A stretch of 64,000 nucleotides of DNA from Glycine soja (GCF_004193775.1 NC_041019.1:49575928-49639927), one strand, 5' to 3'. Positions 12,523-24,945 are shown, counted from the stretch's first letter. The notes: generated by a model not told the origin, from the letters alone. Program-made: numbers and translations.

Positions 12523-14261
12523 CATTTTCATGTTAGTAATACGCACAAAGTCTCAATATCAGTATTTGTATATCCAAAAAATAACACATGTTTTTAGCAA
12601 CATACACAGAAACAAGCACATCAAACAAAAACTGAAAATCATCAAAACCAAGAGCGAGCCCTAACTTCTCGCTTACCATCACCATCAAAACCAAACACAG
12701 AAAGAAGCATTTATAGAAGACTAACCTTTCGTGAGTAAGTGAGAGTGCGAGAGTGATTACAAGAACGAGATCGCGAGTGCGAGTGCGAGAACGAGATCAT
12801 AGCGAGAGAGAGGCCAGTGTGGTCACATCGCCATAGAGAGTGCGTGAGAGTGAGAGTGAGAAAGAAAGCGCAAGAGATGAATGAGCGAGCGAGAGAGATG
12901 AATGACAATTAGAACGAGAGTGCGAGAGTGAAAGATGGATCAGAATAAGCGCGAGAAGAGGAAGAGACAAATTTAATTTAACAAACACAACATTGATTTT
13001 CCAAAAAATCGATGTTAACATGAGTTTGTTAACGTCAGCTTTTGGAAAAACCGATGTTAACATGAATTTGTTAACATCAGTTTTTAAAAAATTGATATTA
13101 ACGAACTAATGTTAACATTGGTTTTTGAAAGAACTGATGTTAACCAACTCATGTTAACATCATTTTTTCTAAAAATCAACTTTAACGAACTTGTGTTATT
13201 TACAAATATGCCATCGCATTTTTGTTAACATCAATTTTCTAAAAAACTAATGTTAACGCAATGATGTTATATCCATTCTTTCTACTTGTGTGCATAATCT
13301 TAGGCTTAAATAAGCTTGTAGTCCTTATAAAATAAGAATTTTTTTAGTCCTTTAAAGAACTGATCTTGGTGCATGATGTTAACGCATTTTCATGTTAGTA
13401 ATACGCACAAAGTCCCAATATCAGTATTTGTATATCCAGGAAATAACACATGTTTTCAGCAACATACACAAAAACAAGCATTTTCGTGTTAGTAATACAC
13501 ACATTAACAAGAAGCAATACACACATCAAACAAGAACTGAAAATCATCAAAACCAAGAACGAACCCTAGCTTCTCGCTTACCATCATCATCAAAACCGAA
13601 CACAGAAACAAGCATTTATAGAAAACTAACATTTCATGAGTGAGTGAGAGCGCGAGAGTGATTATGAGAACGAGAGTGCGAGTGCGAGAATGAGATGATA
13701 GCGAGAGAGAGGCCAGTGTGGTTGCATTGCCATAAAGAGTGCGTGAGAGTGAGAGTGAGAAAGAAAGCGCAGGAGATGAGTGAGCAAGCGAGAATGAGAG
13801 CGCGAGAGATAAATGACAATGAGAATGAGAGTGAGAGATAGTTCATAATAAGCGCAAGAAGAGGAAGAGACAAATTTAATTTAACAAACACAACATTGAT
13901 TTTCCAAAAAATCGATGTTAACATGAGTTTGTTAACGTCAGCTTTTGGAAAAATCGATGTTAACAAATTCATGTTAACATCGGTTTTTGAAAAATCAATA
14001 CTAGCGAACTGATGTTAACATTAGTTTTTGAAAAAACTGATGTTAACCAACTCATGTTAACATCATTTTTTCTAAAAATCAACGTTAACGAACTCGTGTT
14101 ATTTACGAATATGTCATCATATCTTTGTTAACATCAATTTTTAAAAAAATCAATGTTAACGCAATGATGTTATATCCATTCTTTCTACTTGTGTGCATAA
14201 TCTTAGGCTTAAATAAGCTTGTAGTCCTTATAAAATAAGAATTTTTTTTAGTCCTTTAAAA
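12523..14261. repeat. Tandem direct duplication of about 0.85 kb
   Basis: Copy 1 is about 12523-13357 and copy 2 about 13384-14261. Both begin with GCATTTTCATGTTAGTAATA and end with the same AAGCTTGTAGTCC...TCCTTTAAA block. In order, each contains a GAGAGTGCGAGA-type purine-rich stretch, the GATGTTAAC cluster and the putative element terminus. The copies differ by scattered substitutions and small indels. Confidence 0.85.
12730..12960. repeat. GAGTGCGAGA-type purine-rich minisatellite (second copy 13636-13860)
   Basis: Short irregular GAGAG/GAGTGCGAGAG units are repeated on the plus strand. Reverse-frame ORFs across it give only Ser/Leu/His low-complexity peptides and are not genes. Confidence 0.75.
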
Positions 14262-16097
14262 TTAAATTATTTTTTAGTTATTTAGAGATTTAATTTTTTT
14301 TTTAATTTTATTCTTTGTTGTTAAATAATAATATTGATTCACACCACATAGGCAACACAATGACTTGCCATGTCCACAAAACAACCATGTACATTTTTTT
14401 AAAAAAATTGAGTTAAATCTCTCTTAAACTAATTTTATTATCATAAATTATGTATAAAAATTACTATAAAATGAGAGAAGCCAAAGAATATAAAAATGGA
14501 TTTAACTGAGAAAATGTGAAGATTGAAATTACCCATTTAGAGTTGAATCTCTTTGTAATGAATATTAAAGTTTATAATATAAAAAAATATTTATTTAGAG
14601 TGTGTTTTGTAATATATTTTAGTTAATTTTTAATTTTTCTTACTAGTTAAAAAACTTGTTTGTCTGTTTGATAAACAAACTTTTTCAGTAATTTCTAACA
14701 TTCTATAAAATGCTTCTTGAAGTAAGATTTTTTAAAATGCTAACTTTTAATTTTTTTATATTTATTCTCTTTTTGTCTTTAAATATTTATTAAATTAATT
14801 TTAATCTTTTCTATTTAAGGTAAAATTTTATTATTTTTTGTTTTATATAATTTTATATTTTTAAGTTATTTTAATAAATAATTTTATCAAATAATTATAA
14901 TTCAATAAGATAACTTTTCAATTTTTAACTATCAATCATTTTTTCAATTCCCAATTAACTTTTAAGTTAGCTTTTGTCAAATATATTCTTAGTAAAATAA
15001 AATGTATTGTATTTATTATTTAACACTTAACAATATTTATGGATTATTGTCACCAAAAGATGGTATTTATGGTTTAATTTTTAAATGTCCTAAAATTCAT
15101 GACATGAGGAAAACTAAAAATTTGTGTCCAAAATATAAGTTGGGGTTCTAAAAATTAAAGTAAATAAAAATTGAAAGAAAAGCTGCAGCAGTGTAATACA
15201 AAAAGAAAGATGATTTAGTTCACTGATTAGGTCAATTGACCAGGAAATTGTTATTGTAGCAAAAAAAAAAATGAGGAAGTTGTTATGTATTATGATTGAA
15301 GTACAGGCAATTATGGTAAGACAAGTTTGGTTTTGAAAAGGACAAAAAAAGTACATGCAGCATGCAGGTGCAAGAGCAGGTGCGTTGCATGCATGCAAGT
15401 TGAATGCTAAGGCAACAAGACACATGTCTCATTCAACCTTCATCTGCAAACTCTTATCCTGCTATAGTGCTATTTACTTATATATATTTCATCTACATTT
15501 TAACAAAATTATGTTTAAGAGCTCATGAAAATTAGACAAGATTAAAATTTTGTCTTACTATTAAGTAAGTAGTAGTCTAGTAGATAGTCTATCTTAAAAT
15601 ATTTTCTCCAATTAAAGCAAATTAATGCTAGAAATTAAAAATATTTTTTCACTACATGAATTTTATTTCTGATATAAAGTTTAAAGCTTCAACTCTTAAC
15701 GAAATGTAATAACGTACTTAAGAGATGCTTTTTCTTCTTCTTATTTTCAATTTTAATTTTTATAATTTATTATTAGGTATTAGTCATGGGAATGTGATAT
15801 TCTATTTAGAATTGCATGTTTAATATATAATTGAATGTTTATGTTTATATTTTTTTCATGTATTCTTATTCTCTATATTTGATTCTTTAGCTTAAAAAAG
15901 CGAAAGAAAAAAATATTTTTTATCTGACAAATTTATGTTTTTTTATAAAAGAAAATCAATATTTTTATTGGGTCCATATAGTAGCCTGTTTAATTGTGGG
16001 TTTTGCTGGACACAAACCCAAAATTAAAGTTAATTTAATTTGTGGACCAAACTTAATTGGATTTGTAAAAATGCATGTTTCATGACGTGAGCCTTAA
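14262..16097. other. AT-rich spacer, no gene seen
   Basis: Mostly poly-A/T DNA between the CACTA-like and Mutator-like elements. There is a GC-richer patch with repeated TGCATGCA-like words near 15355-15400. No supported ORF. Confidence 0.6.
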
Positions 16098-16289
16098 AGA
16101 GGTTAACCCGGGCAAAATCACCAAATTGGATCCCTTTTATAAATTAATTACCAGAATGGATCTGTTTCATTATTATTTACCAAGGGGGTCTCTTACTTTA
16201 CTACAAAGTGCTTACCTGAGGGGCGCGTTCCACCAGAAGGCGACACGTGGTGTGACTTGACAAGTTGACAGGGGACGATGGGACAGGGG

Positions 16290-16412
16290 AGAAGTGGTGG
16301 CCTGTCAGGCGTTACTAGTAGTGGTGGCCTGCCAGGCGCTATCAGTAGTGGTGGCCTGCCAAGCGCGACCACTAGTGGTAGCCTGTCAGGTGTGTCCACT
16401 AGTGGTGGGCCC
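16290..16412. repeat. Minisatellite of ~30 bp units in the left MULE arm
   Basis: About four GC-rich units built on GTGGTGGCCTGCCAGGCG. About three matching units occur inverted in the right arm at about 18004-18078. Unit number therefore differs between arms. Confidence 0.8.
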
Positions 16413-16430
16413 CAGACACTTCCCTCTTCC

Positions 16431-16438
16431 CTATAAAA
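16431..16438 (+). promoter_or_regulatory. TATA-box-like sequence in the left MULE arm
   Basis: CCTATAAAATCC is followed by a pyrimidine-rich stretch, a typical plant core-promoter look. It sits in the ~130-bp block missing from the right arm. MULE arms normally drive transposase transcription inward; activity here is untested. Confidence 0.35.
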
Positions 16439-17082
16439 TCCCCTTCCCCTCCGTTTTATTTTCATTACGAAATCATTGAAGTGAGCTGAGTTTAATCTAA
16501 CTTGTTGCTGTTATATGCATTAGTGTTGAAGCGCTTTATACCGGTTAGAAATTTTGCTCAAAACTAGTAAATATTTTTTATCTTCGATACATTATAACAT
16601 TAATTAATATTTATTTTGTTGATGATAATAATGATTATATTTTGTAGGTGCATAAACAGATTGACACGAACTATAAAATGAAATAGTAATTTTGTTAATT
16701 TTTTGTGTGATAATTAGTAATTTTTGGTAACTTAATAATTTAATTTTTGGTTATAATTATGTTATATTTGTTTGTTGATGACAATAATTATTTATTGTAG
16801 TAGTTTTTATGTCCAGCACATTATTATTATTATTAGTTAAGCTCATAATTATTGATGTTGTTGGTATATTTTTTTAATAGCCAAAATTTATACATAGACA
16901 TTAAAAATAAATGCCGATTGTTTTGCGTCATGAGTGTGCGAAGTAGAAAATTGTTGTGACAGTAATTTAATTTATTTAGAGTAATTTGTTGTTGTTAATT
17001 TATTTTAGGTTAATAATTTATGTTATGTTAATATATTTTTTATATTATTGTTTGTTGACGACATTAATTATTTATTGTAGGA

Positions 17083-17420
17083 CATAATCTGTCAGACATT
17101 TCAAACGGTTCGATCAAACGGGCAGCTTCATCATCTGTGTCAGACATTTCATCAATATCCTCATCCTCATCTAATGAGTCCTCAACGTATGAATTAGATA
17201 TTAAATAATCATTATCATCAAAATCTTCTTCTGAATTTGTTTCACCAACTGTTTGTAATTTTACCTTGTCGTGTATCTTTTTTTTTAAACTCTCAAACTA
17301 ATACCACACTTTATTTGAATAGCTTTTTTAGGGCCTTCAAAGGTGATACTATCATCAGTTTCGTACATCTTACCATTTAAATAGACGAGTATTACATCTT
17401 ACCATTTAAATAGACGAGAG
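17083..17420 (-). pseudogene. MULE transposase N-terminal fragment, frame-broken
   Basis: Reading the minus strand from about 17420, an open segment includes VYLNGKMYETDD and ITFEGPKKAIQIK and ends at a TAA beside an A run near 17285. In a shifted frame it continues with KIHDKVKLQTVGETN and then a strongly acidic region (DEDEDIDEMSDTDDEAARL). This pattern, a short folded module followed by an acidic linker, resembles the region N-terminal to the MULE transposase domain. The catalytic domain and zinc knuckle are absent. A 26-bp segment (TTACCATTTAAATAGACGAG core) is tandemly duplicated at about 17367-17418. This is a dead remnant. Confidence 0.55.
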
Positions 17421-17466
17421 TAATAATTGAATTCATTTTTCAAAAATATACCTACAATAAATAAGA

Positions 17467-17596
17467 GGGCGAGCCCTGGTGCAGCGGTAAAGTTGTGCCT
17501 TGGTGACTTGTTGGTCATGGGTTCGAATCCAGAAACGGCCTCTTTGCATATGCAAGGGTAAGGCTGCGTACAACATCCCTCCCCCATACCTTCGCA
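17467..17596 (+). mobile_element. tRNA-derived SINE nested in the MULE
   Basis: A pol III box A (TGGTGCAGCGG, 17477-17487) and box B (GGTTCGAATCC, 17520-17530) are spaced about 33 bp apart, as in a tRNA-derived SINE. They are followed by the GCAAGGGTAAGGCTGCGTAC-type body known from plant Au-like SINEs and a C-rich stretch. The 5' part does not fold as a full tRNA cloverleaf with a paired acceptor stem, so it is not a tRNA gene. It lies just inside the right arm and is absent from the left. Confidence 0.75.
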
Positions 17597-18272
17597 ATCG
17601 GCATTTATTTTTAATATCTATGTATAAATTTTGGCTATTAAAAAAATATACCAACAACATCAATAATTATGAGCTTAACTAATAATAATAATAATGTGCT
17701 GGACATAAAAACTACTACAATAAATCATTATTGTCATCAACAAATAAATATAACATAATTATAACCAAAAATTAAATTACTAAGTTACCAAAAATTACTA
17801 ATTATCATACAAAAAATATTAACAAAATTACTATTTCATTTTATAGTTCGTGTCAATTTGTTTATGCACCTACAAAATATAATCATTATTATCATCAACA
17901 AAATAAATATTAATTAATGCTATAATGTATCAAAGATAAAAAAAATATTTACTAGTTTTGAACAAAATTTCTAACCGTTATAAAGCGCTTCAACACTAGG
18001 TCACGCCTGGCAGGCCACCACTACTGGTAGCGCCTGGCAGGCCACCACTAGTGGTCGTGCTCGGCAGGCCACCACTTCTCCCCCCCCCTGTCCCATCGTC
18101 CCCTGTCAACTTGTCAAGTCACGTGCACGTGCCGCTTTCTGGTGGAACGCGCCCCTCAGGTAAGCGCTTTGTAGTAAAATAATAGACCCCCTTGATAAAT
18201 AATAATGAAACAGATCCATTCTGATAATTAATTTGTAAAAGGGACCCAATTTATTGATTTTGCCGACTAACC

Positions 18273-21200
18273 CGTCCTTTATACTTAGACTTAACTATGG
18301 CAATTAAAAAAATATGGGATATTTGTGTAATTTCACTAACATCAGAAATGATTAGTGTAATTTTATGTAAGAGATAATTATTAGGGACACATTGACATAA
18401 TTAACAAATTTTGTTTAGTATTTTTTAGATATATTTTTTACTGAATAAAACTTACATTATTCTTTTTAAATATATAAGCATCATTTCTTATTTAATGAAA
18501 CATATTCTCAATCTAGATATATATAAAAAATTTAACCCATAAAATAAGTTAGATTGAGAAGAGAATTTTTATTTTGACAAATTGAGAAGAGAATGTTAAA
18601 AAAAATTGTTAACACTCTTCAAAAAAATTATAAAGAGCAAATATTTAAAATTAGTAATAACTAATAAAAATGCATTTCCTTACTTGAGTTTTACCATTTT
18701 TCACTTTTCACGATAAATAATGTATGCTAGAAAAACAAAGAGTCAGTTTTATATATATATAAAGAGTCAATTTTCTTAAACTTAAAAAATATATCTTTTT
18801 AAATAGATTGAAGTTTCTTTTTTTTTAAGTAATTTTTTTTAAAACAAATACATAAACATAGAAAATTATTTATTTTATTAAAAAGTGTTTTTTTTTTTAA
18901 AAATAAAAACTTAAACAAACAGGTTCAAGATAAGTTTGTACCTTTTTAGTTAGCAGATAAGTATGTACCTAAAAATGAAAAAAAAAAGATGTGATTGGGT
19001 GAAGTAACATTAATTAAAATAATCTATCCAGCTTTCTTTATAATCAAATTTATTTATGAAAATAATAAAAATAAGAATAGTTGTTAAAATAATTTTTAAA
19101 TAACAGTTTATTTCATGAATTTTTATTATGTGTATGAATTAGCATTTGAATTTACAAAACTCAGCATTAAATTTTAAAAAATCATAAATAATAAAAAGTA
19201 AATTCAGAAATTAAACTGTAAGGAAAAATGTTGTCCTCAATTTTATTTTTATAAATTTATATATCCCATTCTTATAGATCAGGTGTGAATAATATTAAAA
19301 AACTTAGTACCCGCAGAGCCAGGGAGAGACAAAGCCTCTACTTGCCATGTTCCTTGTTTCATTTCATTCACAGGTTATATAGCACGATGGCATGGACACA
19401 TCTACCAACCGTATCAAATCTATTTTTTCATTAATAATATAATATTATTTCCCTATCTTATATCTCTATTTTATATTTATAAATTAAGAAATATCAAATA
19501 TAATTTCTAAATAATTTTATAATTTTACGAACATTTTTTTTAATATATGTTTTCCTATTTCCTCAATAAATTATGATATTAAAGATCTAAATAAGTCATA
19601 TAAGTTATAAGTTTTGTGTTTAATTTGCTTCGGTGTATTTTGACACAAAAGAAGTTGGTGTAATAGTCTAATAGAAGTGCAGAAAAAGAAGAAGAACAAC
19701 GTGCTTCTATTTCATGATGGCAAGAAAAAAAAATGGTACATACAACATACTATTATTATCATATGAACAATTAGAATTCAACAAGTAATCGCAACTACCC
19801 AATTACATGAGTAGAATTCTAGCAATTGAATTATATCCCTCATATCAGTAATCACAAGAAAAGTTTCACTTTTTCGATAATTTCCTTGCACTAGCAAAGA
19901 TTTAGGATGAAAAAATGGTCTTAATTTTTGCACTTTCTTCTCAAATCTCAATATTCTTCCCAGCTACCTTGCATAAACGTTTTTACAAATAAGTATTATG
20001 ATAAATTTTTTTATTTGCTGTCTGATCAAATAAGAAAATGCAATAAAAAGTTTTTCGTCTTTTGTTTTTATTTTTATGAGTAGTATTTTATTTTACTATT
20101 TGAACTTAACAGCTTTAAATTTATTTAATTATTTATTTACATATTTCTTTGTTCTTTATTTCATTCTCCCCTGCTTCTGATCCGTCCAAACGTAACAGAG
20201 TTTTATCTTGCCGGTCCCTTTCCAACATGCAACTTGACATTATAGTCATGTATTTTGAATAAAAGAATAAATTTTATACAAAAAATAAAATAATATCAAT
20301 AATATCTTGTTAGGAATATGTCTTTTCTTCTTCTTCCTCCAATTACTAATTTCCAGCTAAAACATAAATTGCAAAACAACAAGCCTTATACTACTAACAC
20401 CAAAAAGGTTTAACTCAATTGATTGAAATGTGTGAATATTGTAAATTTTTTATAATATTTTTTATTCTTACAGATAAAAAAAAGTTTAATATTAATATAA
20501 AAAAGCACTGTTTAGCAATCCAATATTTAATGTATCCTATAATCGAGTTGCTAATTTTTAACTTGTTGAAAGATCAGTTTATTATTTTCAATATATACTT
20601 TATTATAATTGAAATTAATAAAAATTATAAAATTTTATAAATCTCGTGTTTTATTTAATGCGTCTTCTAATAGTATTTATCTATTACTAATAAAAAAATT
20701 CCTTAAAAAAATACTAACAAAAAGTTACGTTAGAAAGTATTACTAACATGCACTCCTCTTATTTTAGTTTTCATAAAAATACAGTTGAAAGGAAAACATT
20801 AATTAGGTATTGCATTTCTAAAACACCGATTGTAGTAGTAAATTTGAAACATGATTAAAAAAAATCAAGACATCAATAAACATAACGCTGAAGGAATGTT
20901 TATTTTGTCTTAATCTGAAAAAACGTAGAGATAAAAATATGACAGTGTCTTCCCTTCAACACAAATAAATTTGAGATTGTATGAAGCCGTAGTTTCTAAG
21001 CTAACTAGGAGTGTATTTATGGAAAAGAAAGAGTGAGTTAATATATCTTGAAAAAGAAAGAAAGAGAAAACACTGAAAGCAATACCCGTGCAAAAACAGG
21101 AGAAGAAAAGGTAAAAGCACCTATCGTATTAATCTGTCCCCAACCCCCCTCATACGCAACTATCCTCGTTTGTGGTTACTGACTTCTTGGAACATGATGA

Positions 21201-23159
21201 AACATCAACTTATATATGGCCATGGATGATGGAGTACCCTGACAGGACTTGGCCTTATCCCTTAACACATGGTGACCTAGTATATAAGTATATTTAATTC
21301 TTTGTAAAGAAATATTATTTATGCATGCACAACAAATTTTATGGAAAAAAATGCTATAAAATATAAGAAATGATGCACTAGAAAGAAGAATAGGTAACCC
21401 AAAGGATTATCGTCCTTTGTTTCATACATGGAAAATAATTTATCTGGTGGGAGAACTCGTCAAAGGATTAACATTATGGTGTAAGGTTTAACATATGTAA
21501 AATTTGCTTAGACCAACAAGAGTCGTGTATCATGATTGAAATTAGTCTTTAATTTAATGGATTGGAAGAAAGAAGACGAAGATTACAATCGACCACCTCA
21601 GTATGAATCATAAATTTAAGTTGTTAGAAGAATCTCTTGTTGAAATAATCGAAATTTTAGAAGGGAAAGTTGAATAAATTATTTTTTAAAAATTTACTTA
21701 ATCATTATTTAAATTCAATTAAGACATATTCATTCATGTAATCAAGTTTTCTAAAAAACCTTGTTAAGAAAGATTATTAAATAATGAATGCAAGAATATA
21801 TGAAAAATAAAATTTGATGCCCATTTCACATCGATTTCATCACCAAAATTGATTCACAAAACTAAAGTTTTAAAAAAAAGAATCACACAAAATTTATATT
21901 ACTTCAATTCTTAAGAAGATTTGCATTCAGTTGCTCTAAGATCCTTTGAAACTTTCACTAATAGAGAACGAAATACAAATATTATGCACACTAAAATTCT
22001 ACTCTTCACTTGAACCCTAGAAGAGAAATAATGACTAAGAGTTGAAATCCTATCAACTCACACAGATCTCTTATAACCCTAACCAAGATCAAAATCTAGA
22101 AAGAAATCAAAATCCTATTGAATACACATTGATGTACATATTGCAACATCTTGAAGCTCTTCTTTTGATTATCAACTTTTAATAAAGAACGAATGAATCT
22201 TGATCAACTTGAATCTCTTAGAAGAAATATAAAGTACTTTTTTTAAATAATTCTTAGAGTTTATTTGATTTGAAAAAAAGTGTGATTCTAAATCAAACAA
22301 CTCTAATTTTTCTCTGTTTAATTTTAAAGAATATAACTGAGATAACACACCATAAATGCTGATGAAGAAAACAAATATTTCATCATTTATTACATTCAAT
22401 TAATCATGAGATAATTTTTTGTTTACAGGACAAACTACTTAAAAAACCAAAATATCCAAATTTTTTCTTCAGTTTTCTCTCTCTCCCACCCATCTATCTT
22501 GCCCCCACTCCCTCTTTCCTTTTTTTTTTCTTTTCATAACCGTAACTTTCTCTATCAATCAAAATAAATGCACAAATTGTATCAGCCTCAGTTTTATTTA
22601 GAGTAATATGGCCTAACCCATTTGACAAAGCTCCTCACATACGTTGCACCCCCACCAGCTAGTATAATATAACAATATTTTTATTTTATGTTCAAATAAT
22701 AATATAATATAATATAATTAATATTACTATATATAGTATATATTATTATGTGTATAATATATATATATATATATATATATTATTTTATAATAATAATAAG
22801 AAGAATAATATGAATTGTATTATAAAATATAAAATATATTTCATATATTTTATTTTACAACGACAACATTAATAATAACAATAATAAAAATATAAATATA
22901 AATTGCATTAATATAATTAATAATAAAAAAGTATTTTGGTGAATGTTACATTCTTTTGCTTGTGCTATCTATTGTTCACCAAACAATGCACCGGACAAAT
23001 AGTTGTCTCGTATCTTAAGTGTTTATTTTTGTTGTTCTCCTTGTGTTGTATTTCAATGCTCATCAAATAGACCCTTAAAATGTGTCTTCTAAAAGATAAT
23101 ATCATATAAAGAGTCACTAATAAGAAAAAATAAATGAATGTATTTATAATTTTAATAGT
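18273..23159. other. Long AT-rich intergenic stretch, no gene seen
   Basis: Only short low-complexity ORFs occur. A short (AT)n tract lies at about 22758-22781 with AATAT repeats around 22690-22900. No coding pattern, RNA gene or recognisable element. Confidence 0.6.
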
Positions 23160-23470
23160 CAAAACTAATTTAATCGATTAATTTGTTTAAATTTCTCTTT
23201 ATTTTGCATTTCTAAAAACGTGTAATTGATTACAAAATTTGATAATTGATTATCTCATTTTACAGAGTTTTTAAACTTTTATGGTTCTGGAATGTCGATT
23301 ATTAAATATGCTAATCAATTATTTCGACAGCTCCTAAAGTTTTGAGACGCAATCTAATTGATTACTATATGAGTCACAAAGACTTATTTATGTAATCAGT
23401 TATTGCTCCTAAAAAACTTTGAGATCAATTCATTAATCTATCATGTTTGATTTCTACTAAGCATAGATAT
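23160..23470. mobile_element. Degenerate LTR-like relic with TAATTGATTA palindromes
   Basis: Near-palindromes such as GTAATTGATTAC (23222-23233), GATAATTGATTATC and TAATTGATTACTATATG recur, resembling the palindromic motifs of the solo LTR at 39456-40511. No ends or target duplication are visible, so relatedness is inferred from the motif only. Confidence 0.35.
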
Positions 23471-23836
23471 AAGAAAATTAATGTTAAATCACTCATCATG
23501 CCTAATCTAAAAACATCCAATACAAATATCACATATTTTTAAACTTGTTTGACATTGTAAAATGATTAAAAACAAAAACGCAAAACTAATCTTTCCCCTT
23601 AGTCAAACCAAAATTTCCCCTTAGTCAAATTTAAACTTTATTTTAATTTGTATAAATAAATAAGTCAAATTTTGTTAAACTATAACTTCAAATGCTTAAC
23701 TGGATTGGTTTATACCCCTAATTAAAATATTTATTTAATAACCTAAATGAGTAGATCTTTTAAAAAGTGTAAGAATAAAAAGATAGTAATTTAAAACTAC
23801 TTACAAATTTAATTTCCATGTCGGTATAAACTTTTT

Positions 23837-24060
23837 GAGTGAAATATATTTTTATTTCTCATTTTTTTAATTCAATCTTAGTTTCTATAAAAAATTAATG
23901 TTTTTAATCCCTACATTTATCAAAAGTAACGTGATTTTAGTTCCTCATTACAAAATCATGTGTTTATGTTAAAATATGAAGACTAAAAACATATTAATTT
24001 CTTATAGGACTAAAATAATTTTTTGAAATATATTAAGGGATTAAAAACATATTTGATCTT
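23837..24060. mobile_element. MITE-like element, 224 bp, with ~25-bp inverted ends
   Basis: The left end GTGAAATATATTTTTATTTC pairs with the right end ATTAAAAACATATTTGATC. The interior carries 'ggactaaaa/agtttc' words of a kind abundant in legume intergenic DNA. No coding capacity. Confidence 0.55.
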
Positions 24061-24945
24061 AAGATTTTCATATGGTTAATAAATTCAAAATACCCTAAAT
24101 GTAACTTTTAAATTAGTTATTAAAAAACTCAACAATCTTATCCTATATTAACCTATGGAACTAAAAAATATATTTTTTTAGTTGAACAACACAACAATAA
24201 TAGAAGTAAGAATTTAGCTAGAATAGCTATAATGTAAATCTTTTATTGACTTTTGAAATAATAAATTTAAATATTATATCTAAAATAATTTCTGAGTAGT
24301 TATAACTTATAACAATAAATAATAAAACTTATTTTTTTCAAATATAGGGGCAAACACATTAGTGGTTAAAACTTAAAAGAAATATTACTACTACATTCTC
24401 CAATATTAGATAAATTTGTGTCAGGCCCCGAGTCTATTTGAAGTAAAATGCATATCAGTTAGTAAGTGAAACTCTTTAAATTAGTACTAAAACCCCTGCT
24501 ATTTTGGTATCCCCTCTACCAATCTTAATATAATTTAACCAATAATGTATTACTACCAATTTTTTCTTAATGTATTTAAGATCAATTATTTTACAAAAGA
24601 ATTTAAAATTGTCTTCAAAGAATAGAAATAATGATAATAATAATAATAGCTATTTTTTCAAAGGGAAGAGAAAGGATAATAAATAAGCTATCAAATTATC
24701 AAACAAACTTTTTAATTAATAAATATAAACCAGAAGCTATCTGAAATTATTTCAAAAGTTAGAACAATAGTGTATAAGTTATACACATGCTGATAGATAG
24801 ACTTTTTATTTTTTATTTTTTTTATAAAATGACGTTAATGAAGGTCGAAATTGATTATAAGTTTCTTAATAATTAACTACTAATATTTTATTAATAAAAA
24901 AAAATTAGTCTTGGAAAAAAATAATAATGATATATATTTTTTACT
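24061..24945. other. AT-rich upstream region of the flippase gene
   Basis: No gene or clear element is visible. The distal promoter of the P4-ATPase gene is expected here, but I can point to no specific site. Confidence 0.5.

Larger units (their letters stand above)
10904..14261. mobile_element. CACTA-like (En/Spm-type) non-autonomous element with duplicated right end
   Basis: The left end, CCCTATTAAAAAAATATG, and the reverse complement of the right end, CACACAAGTAGAAAG (ending near 13292 and again near 14195), look like degraded CACTA termini. Subterminal zones at ~10920-11060, 12980-13265 and 13880-14170 are dense in GATGTTAAC/GTTAACATC words next to A/T runs, as expected for CACTA transposase-binding repeats. 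The interior (11.1-12.6 kb) has no transposase that I can read. Perfect CACTA ends and a 3-bp target duplication were not found, so the class is tentative. Confidence 0.45.
16098..18272. mobile_element. Mutator-like element (MULE) with long inverted arms, non-autonomous
   Basis: The left arm (about 16098-16920) and right arm (about 17597-18272) are inverted copies over most of their length. Examples are GGGCAAAATCACC against GGTGATTTTGCC-like sequence at the outer ends, and the TTATAACCAAAAATTAAATT block in the inner part. Between them lie a broken transposase fragment on the minus strand and a SINE. Terminal inverted repeats of hundreds of bp are typical of MULEs, and the transposase remnant agrees. 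The right arm lacks about 130 bp present in the left (around 16395-16524). No convincing 9-bp target duplication was seen, so the ends are approximate. Confidence 0.75.

Noticed and set aside
12711..13972. Ser/Leu/His-rich minus-strand frames
   Set aside because: They translate the GAGAGTGCGAGA purine repeat and its duplicate; low complexity only.
16193..16479. Pro/Leu/Val repeat peptides in the left MULE arm
   Set aside because: They arise from the ~30-bp GGTGGCCTGCCAGGC minisatellite in the inverted arm, not from a gene.
17467..17540. A functional tRNA gene
   Set aside because: Box A and box B are present, but acceptor-stem pairing is not, and the downstream body is that of a SINE.
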